From: Haloarcula japonica DSM 6131
GTDB lineage: Archaea; Halobacteriota; Halobacteria; Halobacteriales; Haloarculaceae
Length of the DNA: 64,000 nt
Direction: 5' to 3'
Assembly (NCBI RefSeq): GCF_000336635.1
Contig: NZ_AOLY01000040.1
Location: 140,577 to 204,576 of the forward strand
Shown here: in pieces, positions 1 to 9,197 of the stretch
Layout of the letters: every line of letters starts with the position of its first letter
How positions within the stretch are numbered: the stretch's first letter is position 1
Translations under genes and position numbers: made by a program
Notes under the pieces: generated by a model
Seen by the model: only the letters and a program-made list of their open reading frames with translations
Databases searched by the model: none
What the model was told of the DNA's origin: nothing

Positions 1-669
1 TCCCTGTTCATGGCGATCCCGGCGACGATCGGGAGCGTCCTGTTCGGGAGCATGGCCGCCTACGGCCTCACGATGGTCGATTGGCGCGGGCAGCTGGGCG
101 TCCTCGTGTTGTTCCTCGTCGGTATCTTCCTGCCGTACCAGGCGGTGCTGGTCCCGCTCGCGCGGTTCTGGAACAACATCTTCCCGCTCGCGTCGATGGT
201 CGAGCCGATCTTCGTCGCACTCCCGATCCTCCAGAGCTATCACGCGAACCTCGTGCCGCTTATCATCACCCACATCGCGTACGGGATCCCGATCTGTACG
301 ATCCTCTTCCGGTCGTACTACCAGGGGCTCCCGACGTCGTACGTGGAGGCGGCGAAGATCGACGGCGCGTCGATCACGAAGATCTACCGCCGGATCATCC
401 TGCCGATCTCGAAGCCGATGTTCGGCGTGGTGTTCATCTACCAGTTCACCCAGATCTACAACGAGTTCCTCTTCGCGTTTACGCTCATCACCGGGTCGGA
501 CACGCCCGAGGCCGTCGTGACGCTGATTCTCCCGGCCGTGGGGGCATCGACCTCCGGCGTCGACTTCGGCATCCGGATGTCGGCGGCGTTCCTCGCGGCG
601 CTGCCGACGCTCATCATCTACGTCGCGTTCGCTGAACAGTTCGCGAAAGGACTGAAGACTGACGCATAA
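1..669 (+). CDS. Sugar ABC transporter permease, MalG-type (5' truncated by window edge)
   Basis: C-terminal part (about 222 residues) of a CUT1-family inner-membrane permease; the reading frame is open from base 1, so the true start lies before the window. The visible part has several hydrophobic segments and the cytoplasmic EAA loop near visible residues 115-135 (EAAKIDGAS...LPISKP), which docks onto the ATPase. It ends with a typical MalG-type tail (EQFAKGLKTDA). The stop is followed after 2 bases by the ATG of a MalK-type ATPase, so they are co-transcribed. The family imports mono- or oligosaccharides; the substrate cannot be read from this part. The binding protein and MalF partner should lie upstream of the window. 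Confidence 0.9.
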   Translation, partial: SLFMAIPATIGSVLFGSMAAYGLTMVDWRGQLGVLVLFLVGIFLPYQAVLVPLARFWNNIFPLASMVEPIFVALPILQSYHANLVPLIITHIAYGIPICTILFRSYYQGLPTSYVEAAKIDGASITKIYRRIILPISKPMFGVVFIYQFTQIYNEFLFAFTLITGSDTPEAVVTLILPAVGASTSGVDFGIRMSAAFLAALPTLIIYVAFAEQFAKGLKTDA

Positions 670-671
670 CA

Positions 672-1812
672 ATGGGACGAATAGAAATCTCACACATGAC
701 GAAGCGGTTCGGCGACACGACGGCAGTCGAGGACCTCTCCCTCGACATCCCCGACAGCGAGTTCCTCGTGCTGGTCGGGCCGTCGGGCTGTGGCAAATCG
801 ACGACGCTACGGTGTATCGCCGGCCTGGAATCCCCGACCGAGGGGAGCATCTACATCGGCGGCGAACACATGAACTACCGGGTGCCACAGAACCGGGACA
901 TCGCGATGGTGTTCCAGGACTACGCGCTGTACCCGCACATGACCGTCCGGGAGAACATCCGGTTCGGCCTGGAGGAGGAATCGGGGTACACGTCTGAAGA
1001 GCGCGACGCGCGCGTCGAGGAGATCGCAGACCTGCTCGGCATCTCGTCGATGCTCGACCGGAACCCGGATGAACTCTCCGGCGGCCAGCAACAGCGCGTG
1101 GCGCTGGGTCGGGCTATCGTCCGGGACCCCGAAGTGTTCCTGATGGACGAGCCGCTGTCGAACCTGGACGCGGAGCTTCGGGCGCAGATGCGGACCGAGC
1201 TCCAGCAATTGCAGAACCGGTTCGACGTGACGACGGTGTACGTCACGCACAACCAGACGGAGGCGATGACGATGAGTGACCGTATCGCCGTGCTGAACAA
1301 GGGCAAACTCCAGCAGGTCGGCGAACCGCTGGAACTGTACCACGCCCCGGAGAACCGGTTCGTCGCCGGCTTCATCGGCGAGCCCTCGATGAACTTCGTC
1401 GAGGGCCGACACCGGAACGGGACGTTCACCAGCGAGTTCTTCGAGTACCCCTTCGACAGCGGGATCCGCGACGACGTCGGCGACACCAGCGACGTGGTGC
1501 TCGGCGTCAGGCCGGAGGATATCGACCTGAAACGGCTTCCCGAAGGTGGGTCGAGCGGCCTCGCGGACCACGAGTTCCGGATGACCGTCTCCGTCGTCGA
1601 ACCCCACGGCGACCGGAACGTCGTCCACCTCCGACACCCCGAGGACGCGTCGGAGTCCGAAACGATACACGCACTCACTCCGGGGACCACCGTCGTCGAT
1701 GCGGGAACCGATGTGGTCGTGTCGGTCGATCCGGACACCGTCCACGTCTTCGACGCGGCCACCGGCGAGGCGTTACACAACCGCCGTCTCGAATCCGAAG
1801 TGGAGGTGCACA

Positions 1813-1820
<8 letters not shown>
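672..1820 (+). CDS. Sugar ABC transporter ATPase, MalK/UgpC-type (first of tandem pair)
   Basis: 382-residue ATP-binding subunit of a CUT1 importer. Walker A GPSGCGKST lies at about residues 36-44, the Q-loop at VFQDYALYP, the ABC signature LSGGQQQR at about 135, Walker B VFLMDEPLSNLD at about 156 and the H-loop in YVTHNQ. A roughly 130-residue C-terminal regulatory/TOBE region follows, as in MalK. The ATG is 2 bases after the permease stop, and its own stop overlaps the next ATPase gene by 8 bases, so translation is probably coupled. The ATPase domain is very similar to the next gene while the C-terminal regions diverge more, indicating tandem duplication. Confidence 0.93.
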
Positions 1821-2967
<1,147 letters not shown>

Positions 2968-3015
2968 GGTCAGTTGGAGGCACTCGGTTCGTGCGGTGAA
3001 AACAGTACTGCGGGC

Positions 3016-3789
3016 TTACAGCGCGCTGTCAGCGAAGCCGCCGTCGACCGTCAGCACCTCGCCCGTCACGTACGACGAGGCGTCGCTGCCAAGGAACACC
3101 GCGGCCCCGACCATCTCTTCGCGCTCGGCGACGCGTCCGGCGAGCGCTCGCTCGTCGATCTTGGCCCGCTTCTCCGTGCCTTCGGCGTAGGTCTCCTTGT
3201 TCTGTGGCGTGATGACGAACCCAGGGGCGATGGCGTTGACGCGGATACCCGGCGCTAACTCCTTGGCCGACGCGCGAGTGAAGGCCTCGACGCCGCCCTT
3301 GGCCGCGGCGTAGGCCGGCAGGTCGGCCATCGACAGGCGGGCGGCGAGCGACGAGATGTTGATGATCGAGCCGTCCTCGTCCATCGCGGGGGCCAGTTCC
3401 TGCGTGACACGACGGACGCCGTCGAGGGCCACGTCGGTGACGAAGTCCCAGTCGTCGTCGCCGATGTCGAGGATCCGCTCGCGGGAGATCGCGCCCTGCG
3501 AGGCGACCACTACGTCGATCCCGCCGAACGCCTCGACGGCCGTTTCGCGGAGCTGTTCGAGCGAGTCGGCGTCAGTCACGTCACAGGTGACCCTGGCGGT
3601 GTTTCCACCCCGCTCCTCGATGGCGTCGGCGGTCTCGGCGACCGCGTCCTCGCTCCGACTCGTAGCGATAACGTCCGCGCCCTCGGTGGCGAAGCCAAGT
3701 GCGATAGCCTGTCCGATCCCGCTAGTCCCGCCGACGACAACGGCTCGCTTGTCACTGACCGATACCGGCGTGTGTTCGTAGGCAACCAT
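3016..3789 (-). CDS. Short-chain dehydrogenase/reductase (SDR), NAD(P)-dependent
   Basis: 257-residue classical SDR. The cofactor motif is GTSGIGQ near residue 20, the active-site region is NISS followed by YAAAK near residue 160, and the C-terminus carries the usual PGFVITP and VTGEVLTVDGG motifs. Classical SDRs of this length oxidise or reduce sugars, sugar acids or polyols in the cytoplasm. It lies convergent to the sugar importer and divergent from a zinc dehydrogenase, with 92 bases between the two starts. It is therefore a candidate sugar or sugar-acid dehydrogenase (such as an L-rhamnose/L-fucose 1-dehydrogenase or a 2-keto-3-deoxy acid dehydrogenase). The substrate assignment is inference. 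Confidence 0.88.
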   Translation of the reverse strand: MVAYEHTPVSVSDKRAVVVGGTSGIGQAIALGFATEGADVIATSRSEDAVAETADAIEERGGNTARVTCDVTDADSLEQLRETAVEAFGGIDVVVASQGAISRERILDIGDDDWDFVTDVALDGVRRVTQELAPAMDEDGSIINISSLAARLSMADLPAYAAAKGGVEAFTRASAKELAPGIRVNAIAPGFVITPQNKETYAEGTEKRAKIDERALAGRVAEREEMVGAAVFLGSDASSYVTGEVLTVDGGFADSAL

Positions 3790-3824
3790 ACCCGTTCAGT
3801 GGACGCTTGCACACAATACGCTTT

Positions 3825-3847
3825 TGGGATTATGCAGCGAAATCCCA
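3825..3847. promoter_or_regulatory. Inverted repeat between divergent dehydrogenase genes (candidate operator)
   Basis: TGGGATT, a 9-base spacer, then AATCCCA: a perfect 7-bp inverted repeat located 36 bases from the start of the SDR gene and 35 bases from the zinc dehydrogenase gene. The central position between two divergent catabolic genes fits a shared operator, but no regulator gene is adjacent in the window. Confidence 0.45.
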
Positions 3848-3881
3848 TAGAATTATACGGGCTGCTGTCCACCTCATCTCC

Positions 3882-4925
3882 ATGCGAGGATTAGCTAAAG
3901 TTAGTCGTACCAGCGGCGCAATGGATTTTATCGACCGAAGCCGCCCGGAGCCGGCTGCCGACGAGGCGCTCGTCGAGATCGACTACGCCGGGCTGTGTGG
4001 CAGTGACGCGGGGATATACGAGTTCGAGTCCGCGTTCGAGCGCATGGAACTCCCGACGGTCATCGGCCACGAGTATGCGGGCCGCGTCATCGAAACCGGG
4101 GACAACGTCTCGAAGTTCGCCGTCGGCGACCGGGTCGTCGAGCGGCCGATCCGCGGTTGTGGCGACTGTTACCAGTGCGAGATCGGCTCGGCGAACGTCT
4201 GCCAGGACGCGGTCATCACTGGCGTGGACCACGATGGCGCGTACAAGCAGTTCATCACTGTCCCGGAGCGCGCGCTGCACCCCGTGCCGGACTCCGTGCC
4301 TCAGCAACACGCCGCCGTCGTGGAGCCGACGAGCATCGGCGCGCGGGCGGTCATCGAGAACTCCCGCGTCTCCCCCGGCGACCGCGTGCTGGTCGAGGGC
4401 CCCGGACCGATCGGACAGCTGACCGCACAGATCGCCGCCGCACAGGGCGGCACAGTGACCGTGTCGGGCGTCGGCCCGGACGCAAACTACAGGCTGCCAC
4501 TGGCTGAAGAGTTCGGCTTCGAGACAATCAACGTCGCCGAGGACGACTTCGAGGCCCGCCGCGACGAACAGACGGACGGCATCGGCTACGACGTCGTCTT
4601 CGACACGACCGGCCATCCGTCGGGGCTGCCGTCGGCCGTCGACGCGGTCCGGAAGGGCGGGCAGATCGTCCTCGTCGGCCAGACCGGCGAGACGACGATG
4701 GAGTACTCGCCGCTGGTCCGTTCCGAAATCGACCTCCAGTGTTCCTACGCGTCGATGTACGAGGACTTCGAGCGCGCGCTCAGGCTCATCGACACCGGCG
4801 ACGTGGACTGCGAAACGTTCATCGACGACCGGTTCTCCCTCGAAGACGCCGACGAAGCCTTCGAGTCATTCATCGCCGGCGAGACGTGCAAGCCGGTGTT
4901 CGACGTGTCTGAGGTCTGGGAGTGA
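3882..4925 (+). CDS. Zinc-dependent medium-chain dehydrogenase (polyol/threonine dehydrogenase-like)
   Basis: 347 residues from the ATG at 3882; the frame is open further upstream but family members begin close to this Met. Catalytic zinc region: LCGSD and GHEYAGRV. Structural zinc loop: four Cys in the GCGDCYQC...NVCQ stretch. The Rossmann motif VEGPGPIGQ lies near residue 168. The family oxidises sugar alcohols, sugars, 2-keto-3-deoxy sugar acids or threonine. It is clearly paralogous to the zinc dehydrogenase at 51167-52198: shared blocks include LVEGPGPIG, YRLPL, QTDGIG.DVVFD.TGH and RKGGQ. That paralogue sits in the 6-deoxy-sugar island, which suggests a related sugar-acid substrate. Exact substrate unknown. 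Confidence 0.88.
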   Translation: MRGLAKVSRTSGAMDFIDRSRPEPAADEALVEIDYAGLCGSDAGIYEFESAFERMELPTVIGHEYAGRVIETGDNVSKFAVGDRVVERPIRGCGDCYQCEIGSANVCQDAVITGVDHDGAYKQFITVPERALHPVPDSVPQQHAAVVEPTSIGARAVIENSRVSPGDRVLVEGPGPIGQLTAQIAAAQGGTVTVSGVGPDANYRLPLAEEFGFETINVAEDDFEARRDEQTDGIGYDVVFDTTGHPSGLPSAVDAVRKGGQIVLVGQTGETTMEYSPLVRSEIDLQCSYASMYEDFERALRLIDTGDVDCETFIDDRFSLEDADEAFESFIAGETCKPVFDVSEVWE

Positions 4926-4994
4926 ACTGCGGAGAGTCGGATTGTAGGTCGGTACTGTAATCATCGTCTGCTGATAACTCATCTCGGATTACCG

Positions 4995-5680
4995 CAGTGT
5001 TTAGTTAAGCATGAACAGTGAGGCGGGAGACTTTTCCGTGGTTCATACCTGTATTCACCCGCCTCAGCGGTAGTAGCGACTGGATTGATTTTGATTTTGT
5101 AGAGCGGCTCGGACACCCAAGTTGTCGATGGCGCTGGGTATTCAAGCGCATGTTGCGTGGCTGTCGCTGTCGAATACCGTGGCGTTACTCGATACGTTGG
5201 GTGACTAACGGTCGCGGAAAGCCATCCACCATTGGGTCCAGAAAGCCGATTTACAGCCAGAAGCTGGGCGATCTCCGAATCAAATCGCACCCGACGAAAT
5301 AGTGATCGGATTACCGATCAGCAGTTCTGGCTGTACGTTGCCGCTGATCCCCCAGACGAACGGCCTGCTTCTCCTCCGGCTTTGTTCGACGACTCCCACC
5401 GTTCTCACGGAAGTATTTCTCCGCGAACTTCAGCAAAACCACGATGTCGAAACTGTTGTTCGTCGTCGGCGCTCAACACCTCCAAGCAGCACTGCAACGG
5501 GCCGGCCTCTGATTTCGGATACGTCACCACGGAAATCGGAACGCTATCGGGCGAATCTTTCGAGAACTAAAGCGACGAACTTCGTTCCTCTCAAATTGCT
5601 TCAGCCACGCCGAACCAGAAACAGCCGACTATTGGTTGACGAGTTTCACTCGCTGGCACAATGCTACAAACTGAACACTA
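4995..5680 (+). mobile_element. Degenerate IS6-family insertion sequence (haloarchaeal type)
   Basis: A relic of about 690 bp. The left end (CAGTGTTTAGTTAAGC, 4995-5010) and the reverse complement of the right end (TAGTGTTCAGTTTGTAGC, from 5663-5680) match over about 14 positions with a few mismatches, forming terminal inverted repeats. The size, a single transposase on the plus strand and a stop codon lying inside the right repeat are all typical of haloarchaeal IS6-type elements. The transposase is broken by several frameshifts, so the copy cannot move by itself. I do not see a clean target duplication. Confidence 0.7.
5051..5674 (+). pseudogene. IS6-family transposase, multiply frameshifted
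   Basis: Recognisable pieces appear in all three plus frames, in the correct order. They are DWIDFDFVERLG near 5078; HHWVQKADLQPEAG near 5224; ITDQQFWLYVAADP near 5310; FLRELQQNHDVETVV near 5418; GAQHLQAALQRAGL near 5469; and FRELKRRTSFLSNCFSHAEP through RWHNATN to the stop at 5672-5674. At least three frameshifts separate them, plus an in-frame stop after the QRAGL block. These blocks match the standard order of haloarchaeal IS6-type transposases. Base composition is lower in GC than the neighbouring catabolic genes. Confidence 0.72.
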
Positions 5681-5759
5681 CAATTGAGAGACAGCAACTT
5701 TATTCACTCGAAAGGCTGGACCAACGACTTGCATCTCGTAATTCGGTCGTCTGTTACGA

Positions 5760-6278
5760 TTAATCGAGTTCTCCGTATCCGTCACCCCTCATGAGCTCTG
5801 CAACGTCTTCTACGTTGTCGAACGCCGCAAGAAGCGCATACTCACGGGCGTCCGTCTTCGAGATGTCGTCTGCTCCGAGCTCTGAAGCAAGCTGGCTCCG
5901 AAACTCCGCTTCCCGCGAGACGACTTTATCGCGGGCGAAGAGTTCGAGACGATTGTCCCGTTCGTCCCCAACGTTACTCCGACGCACGAAGTATGGATAC
6001 TGGTGGCTACTCGTCTGGCGTGGTCCGGTATCGTTGGCGGTTGCGGCGCTCATCGTATTCTCTTCGTTGGTACTCTTCACTTCCTTCGCTTCTGAGGAGT
6101 CCCCGCTGTCATCTACTTTTTCAGAGGTGCCTTCCTTGGGCTCCTGATCATCCCCCTCCTCGTCCGCGATCTCATCGATTTCCTCATTGGCTTCCTCCGG
6201 CTCGTCGTCTGCTTCTTCCTCATCACTATCTCCGAAGCTGAGGTTACCTGATCCCGACTTGAAGGAATCGCTCCCCAT
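5760..6278 (-). CDS. Acidic partner protein of the ParA partition ATPase (hypothetical)
   Basis: 172 residues. Residues 1-75 are a low-complexity, extremely acidic, probably disordered Glu/Asp/Ser region. Residues 90-172 form a compact charged block (YPYFVRRSNVGDERDNRLELF through LMRGDGYGELD) with no transmembrane segment. Its ATG overlaps the stop of the upstream ParA gene (TAATG), so translation is coupled. Position directly downstream of parA is where bacterial and archaeal partition modules keep the centromere-binding adaptor, which suggests a ParB-like role. I see no ParB nuclease motif or clear ribbon-helix-helix domain, so function is inference from position only. Confidence 0.8.
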   Translation of the reverse strand: MGSDSFKSGSGNLSFGDSDEEEADDEPEEANEEIDEIADEEGDDQEPKEGTSEKVDDSGDSSEAKEVKSTNEENTMSAATANDTGPRQTSSHQYPYFVRRSNVGDERDNRLELFARDKVVSREAEFRSQLASELGADDISKTDAREYALLAAFDNVEDVAELMRGDGYGELD

Positions 6279-7282
6279 TAGTCAGCCACCTCCGGTTCAG
6301 CGGTAAGGTCAAACTGCATCGTCTCTGTTCCATAGTCGTCGATATCTAAGACCAGTTCATCCTCAACGTCGACATCGAACGTTTCAGTCGCAATGAATCC
6401 CGCCAGTTGCCAAAGTTTATCGAGAGTATCGAGCTCACGGTCGGGAACTCTGCGCTCCCCTTTCTTCGAGACCATCTCGCCGTCTTCTTCGTAGGTCTTC
6501 CACCGCTCCTCTACTACTTTGAACGCAGAGCCACGGGCTTCCCACATGGCGTCCATCAAACTTTCTCGTGACCCAATAGAGACTGGCGTTGCGAAGGCGT
6601 CTGTATTTTCGAACTGATCCCGATACTGCTTGTGGGCGTTCGTCTGGCCGACTCCGGATGGGACCACGCACGAAAGCCCGATTTCGATATCCAGCGCAGT
6701 CTCCATGTTTACGACCATCTCTTCGAGACCATCAAGGCTTAGACTCCCTTTTCCAGCTGGCTTGACGGGGGCTACCAATGTCCGAAGTGCGTAGATAGCA
6801 TTGTAAAGGAGATCTTCAGCGCGTGCGTTGGGGTCAATGAGGACCGCGTCGTACTCCTCGTTCAACTGCTCCTGCTCCCAAAGCAGATCATAGAGAAGTT
6901 CAAACCGGGGATACTCATCTCGGGAAATCCCTTTCATTCCTGTTTCGTAGGAAATCTTCTGCTCAAGGTTGGAAGTGAAGTCCCCCAGCATATCGTGACT
7001 CGGGATGATGTCAACACCTTCCTCAGCGGTCTCGATGAGGTCGTCGAAGTCCCCGTCTGGCATTTCGAGAATGTGCTTTACGAGATTGTCAGCAGCCGGG
7101 TCTCCACGGTTTTTCCCGACATCGAAGAGCGAGGTGAGGTTGCCTGTTTGTGGGTCCAGATCGATCACAAGGACGTCCAGTCCCATTCGCTCGAGCCCAA
7201 CCGCGAGATTCGCTGTCATGGTCGTTTTGTATGTTCCTCCAGACTCAGCGTAAACGACGGTCGTTATCATATGCTCCCTCAT
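6278..7282 (-). CDS. parA: ParA/MinD-family partition ATPase
   Basis: 334 residues from the ATG at 7282. This start has AGGAG five bases upstream; a second Met (ATG at 7270) preceded by GGGAG is also possible. The deviant Walker A is unusual, ESGGTYKTT instead of KGGVGKTT, but keeps the C-terminal Lys-Thr-Thr. Walker A' VLVIDLDPQ is near residue 40, and the DAVLIDPNA block is the switch/Walker B region. ParA proteins bind DNA non-specifically and move plasmid or chromosome cargo through an adaptor. A 13-bp tandem array begins 8 bases upstream of the start codon, and the downstream gene overlaps the stop, giving a compact parA-partner-centromere module typical of haloarchaeal replicons. Confidence 0.9.
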   Translation of the reverse strand: MREHMITTVVYAESGGTYKTTMTANLAVGLERMGLDVLVIDLDPQTGNLTSLFDVGKNRGDPAADNLVKHILEMPDGDFDDLIETAEEGVDIIPSHDMLGDFTSNLEQKISYETGMKGISRDEYPRFELLYDLLWEQEQLNEEYDAVLIDPNARAEDLLYNAIYALRTLVAPVKPAGKGSLSLDGLEEMVVNMETALDIEIGLSCVVPSGVGQTNAHKQYRDQFENTDAFATPVSIGSRESLMDAMWEARGSAFKVVEERWKTYEEDGEMVSKKGERRVPDRELDTLDKLWQLAGFIATETFDVDVEDELVLDIDDYGTETMQFDLTAEPEVAD

Positions 7283-7290
7283 TCGTTCTC

Positions 7291-7505
7291 CTGTTACATA
7301 TATCTGTGTCAGACATTCGGGGCTGTTGCCTGTGACGGTTGTCTGTACCAAACATCTGTAACACCAATCCGTATCAAGACCGGTACCAGATTGCGCCCGA
7401 TCTGGGATACTTGTCTGTAACAATCAACTGTAATAGACATCTGTACCGAATGGCTGTGCCGGATATGCGTGCCAGATATTTGGCACAGATATGTGTCTGA
7501 ATGAC
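7291..7505. repeat. 13-bp tandem (iteron/centromere-like) array upstream of parA
   Basis: I can phase 16 complete 13-bp units with one 7-base interruption at 7395-7401. Clear units start at 7291, 7304, 7330, 7343, 7356, 7369, 7402, 7415, 7428, 7441, 7454, 7467 and 7480; 7317, 7382 and 7493 are weaker. Typical units are CTGTACCAAACAT, CTGTAACAATCAA, CTGTAATAGACAT, CTGTGCCGGATAT. The consensus is roughly CTGTAMCNGAYAT. Decayed copies may continue to about 7557. Periodicity of slightly more than one helical turn, next to parA and overlapping its ribosome binding site, fits a parS-like centromere that also autoregulates parA. Plasmid replication iterons are the alternative. Confidence 0.78.
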
Positions 7506-7905
7506 CTCTTTCTGCCAGTTCGCACCGATTCCAGAACAGAGATTTGTTACAGATAGCGACTACATCTTTTGGCCTGTAATCAGTTCGATTACAATTAACT
7601 GTGTAGTCACCGGAACCGCCTTCAATGCAATCTGACCACCACTCTTCTACGTAATCAGCGATATGCTGATTAACAGAAGAAGGGTTGTCGTAGACTACGG
7701 GCAGAACTGTCGGTCATAACGAACGATATTTCAGTTATTGGTTTATCTCTTGATAAACCTCCACTCGACCATGGTTGGCAACTTCTAATTTAGTGATCAC
7801 TGTAATCTTAGACTTGTTCTCCCCGGAACTGTTTTGTTTGTCAGATTCAACTTTTTAGATAAATTATCTGCTTTCTCAACGGACCGTTCTTCAGGATTCA
7901 GTTTT
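7506..7905. other. Gene-free region beyond the partition array
   Basis: No convincing coding sequence. It is AT-richer than the surrounding genes and contains several small inverted repeats: GTAATC-AGTTC-GATTAC near 7576, TCAGC-GATAT-GCTGA near 7658, and a perfect 8-bp hairpin at 7740-7759. Such content fits regulatory or replication-associated DNA of a plasmid, but no initiator gene lies within the window. Confidence 0.5.
7740..7759. repeat. Perfect hairpin, 8-bp stem and 4-base loop
   Basis: GGTTTATC, loop TCTT, GATAAACC. It lies in the non-coding DNA between the 13-bp array and the next gene. It is not followed by a T-run, so it is a poor terminator; it could be an operator or a structural element of the replicon. 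Confidence 0.5.
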
Positions 7906-8130
7906 TTAACCATTGAACGTACTGATATCGTATCCGTACCTACTCTCTGCGTCACAACCTACAGGATAGTAACCTGATCTCTTACACGTAATCGAGTTGT
8001 TGAGGTCCGATTTTCCGATATACGTACCGGACTGTACGTTACTTATTTCTCCATCTGTCGTATCTATTCGAAAAGACGCCGTTCCGTGAGGGAGGGGGGA
8101 AACAGATCGAGTTGGAAAACTGGTATTCAC
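7906..8130 (-). CDS. Small hypothetical protein (doubtful)
   Basis: 74 codons from a GTG at 8130, lying 17 bases after the stop of the membrane protein gene and on the same strand. The sequence (HGTASFRIDTTDGE...TYIGKSDLNN) looks like a beta-rich extracellular fragment with two Cys, but there is no signal peptide. It may be the tail of a larger decayed gene. Low GC and no recognisable family make this uncertain. Confidence 0.3.
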   Translation of the reverse strand: MNTSFPTRSVSPLPHGTASFRIDTTDGEISNVQSGTYIGKSDLNNSITCKRSGYYPVGCDAESRYGYDISTFNG

Positions 8131-8147
8131 ACTGTTCCGGTGTCAAA

Positions 8148-8486
8148 TCACGAGTGACTTCGTAGTGAGAGAGAATAAATTATCAACCCGATTCCGACGA
8201 TTTCGATGATATTACTCAGCAACGGCGCGTAAAACGTATACACGATAAGTTCGCTTCTGAGTGGAATCCCGATAGCCGGGATAATGAGCGATACCAACGG
8301 TGAAATGACGGTAATGAGCGCAAGACCGATAGCGAGAAACAGCATCTGGCGCCGTTCATTTCGAATATACCCCTGGTACGCCTGATGGACGAGAAATGCC
8401 CCCATCGCAATAGCGAGTAACCCGACCAGTAGAAGAATGAGATAGTACGGAGGAATCAACGAGGGTTTAAGCTGAAGCGGTTGCAT
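8148..8486 (-). CDS. Small membrane protein, partner of HTH regulator (DUF7521-like)
   Basis: 112 residues from the ATG at 8486, which overlaps the stop of the upstream HTH gene (TAATG) and so is translationally coupled. An upstream in-frame start at 8501 is also possible. Three to four hydrophobic segments (YYLILLLVGLLAIAMGAFL, MLFLAIGLALITVISPLVSLIIP and NIIEIVGIGLIIYSL) with a short charged loop. Haloarchaea carry many such HTH plus small three/four-helix membrane protein pairs, whose role is unknown; the membrane protein may sense something and act on the regulator. That relation is inference. Confidence 0.8.
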   Translation of the reverse strand: MQPLQLKPSLIPPYYLILLLVGLLAIAMGAFLVHQAYQGYIRNERRQMLFLAIGLALITVISPLVSLIIPAIGIPLRSELIVYTFYAPLLSNIIEIVGIGLIIYSLSLRSHS

Positions 8487-8833
8487 TAGAGTTCTCCCCA
8501 TATGTTGGTGAAACGGTCCGCCATCTTCTCCGCTGGTCGTTCTTCGATGTCGATTTTGAGTTCATTATTCTCCAGTTCGATTGTGAGTCGCCTGAGCCGC
8601 GCCTTGTAGACACTGTGGTGGTGCCCCTCCTCTTCGAACTTGGTTTGCTCTTCGAGGAGCCCGCAGTCGATAAGGCGCTCAGTGCGTCGGTAAATCGTCG
8701 GGAGCGAAGCGTCACACTCGTCACTGAGCTCCTTCGCGGATTTTGCGGTCGTGTCCGTCGCCGTGAGGATCGCACGAGCATATTTGTCGTCGAGGAGGGC
8801 ATAAATCTCGCTCGACTGCGGATCCTCACTCAC
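8486..8833 (-). CDS. Winged helix-turn-helix regulator (ArsR-like)
   Basis: 115 residues starting at a GTG (8833). A winged HTH covers residues 8-75: YALLDDKYARAILTAT, then AKSAKELSDECDASLPTIYRRTERLIDCGLLEE as recognition helix, then a His-rich wing (EEEGHHHSVYKA). It is co-transcribed with the overlapping small membrane protein downstream. The family is widespread in haloarchaea as ArsR-type regulators; no ligand is known here. The GHHHS cluster in the wing could bind a metal, but this is only a possibility. Confidence 0.85.
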   Translation of the reverse strand: MSEDPQSSEIYALLDDKYARAILTATDTTAKSAKELSDECDASLPTIYRRTERLIDCGLLEEQTKFEEEGHHHSVYKARLRRLTIELENNELKIDIEERPAEKMADRFTNIWGEL

Positions 8834-9197
8834 ACATAGCTTTTCTCACGGGCATCCTTGGTATGATTGCTGATTTTCTGACTCTGAAAATGTGCTCACC
8901 CTATTTGCAGACGCTCGAAAGCACCGTTTCACAGTACCTGTCGTCTCAGCCCAATTATCGGCCCCGTCCATATCTCGAACAAGTGAATTCCGATGCTACA
9001 CCCGACAGCAACGCAGTTTTTCCGGCGCAGAAAATCTGGACGTCTGTTTACTACTCCCCATTGCATCTATTTTCCCGTGAGACGAGAACCGTTGCAGCAC
9101 ACACTTCGCAGCCGACATCAACAGACGATACAATTGCCTGGATTCTATAGAATGCGAGCCTGTTCACCCCCATCGAGGCCACAGGGGAGGATACACA
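8834..9197. other. Intergenic region between divergent units
   Basis: No gene supported. It must hold the promoters of the HTH operon (minus strand) and of the surface-protein operon (plus strand). The one clear site is GGGGAGG at 9184-9190, 7 bases before the ATG at 9198, a strong ribosome binding site for the plus-strand operon and therefore evidence for a leadered transcript. Confidence 0.6.

Noticed and set aside
7291..7505. CRISPR array.
   Set aside because: Repeats are 13 bp, contiguous and diverged, with no spacers of constant length and no cas genes nearby.
7740..7759. Transcription terminator.
   Set aside because: Although the hairpin is perfect, no T-run follows on either strand and no gene ends directly before it.
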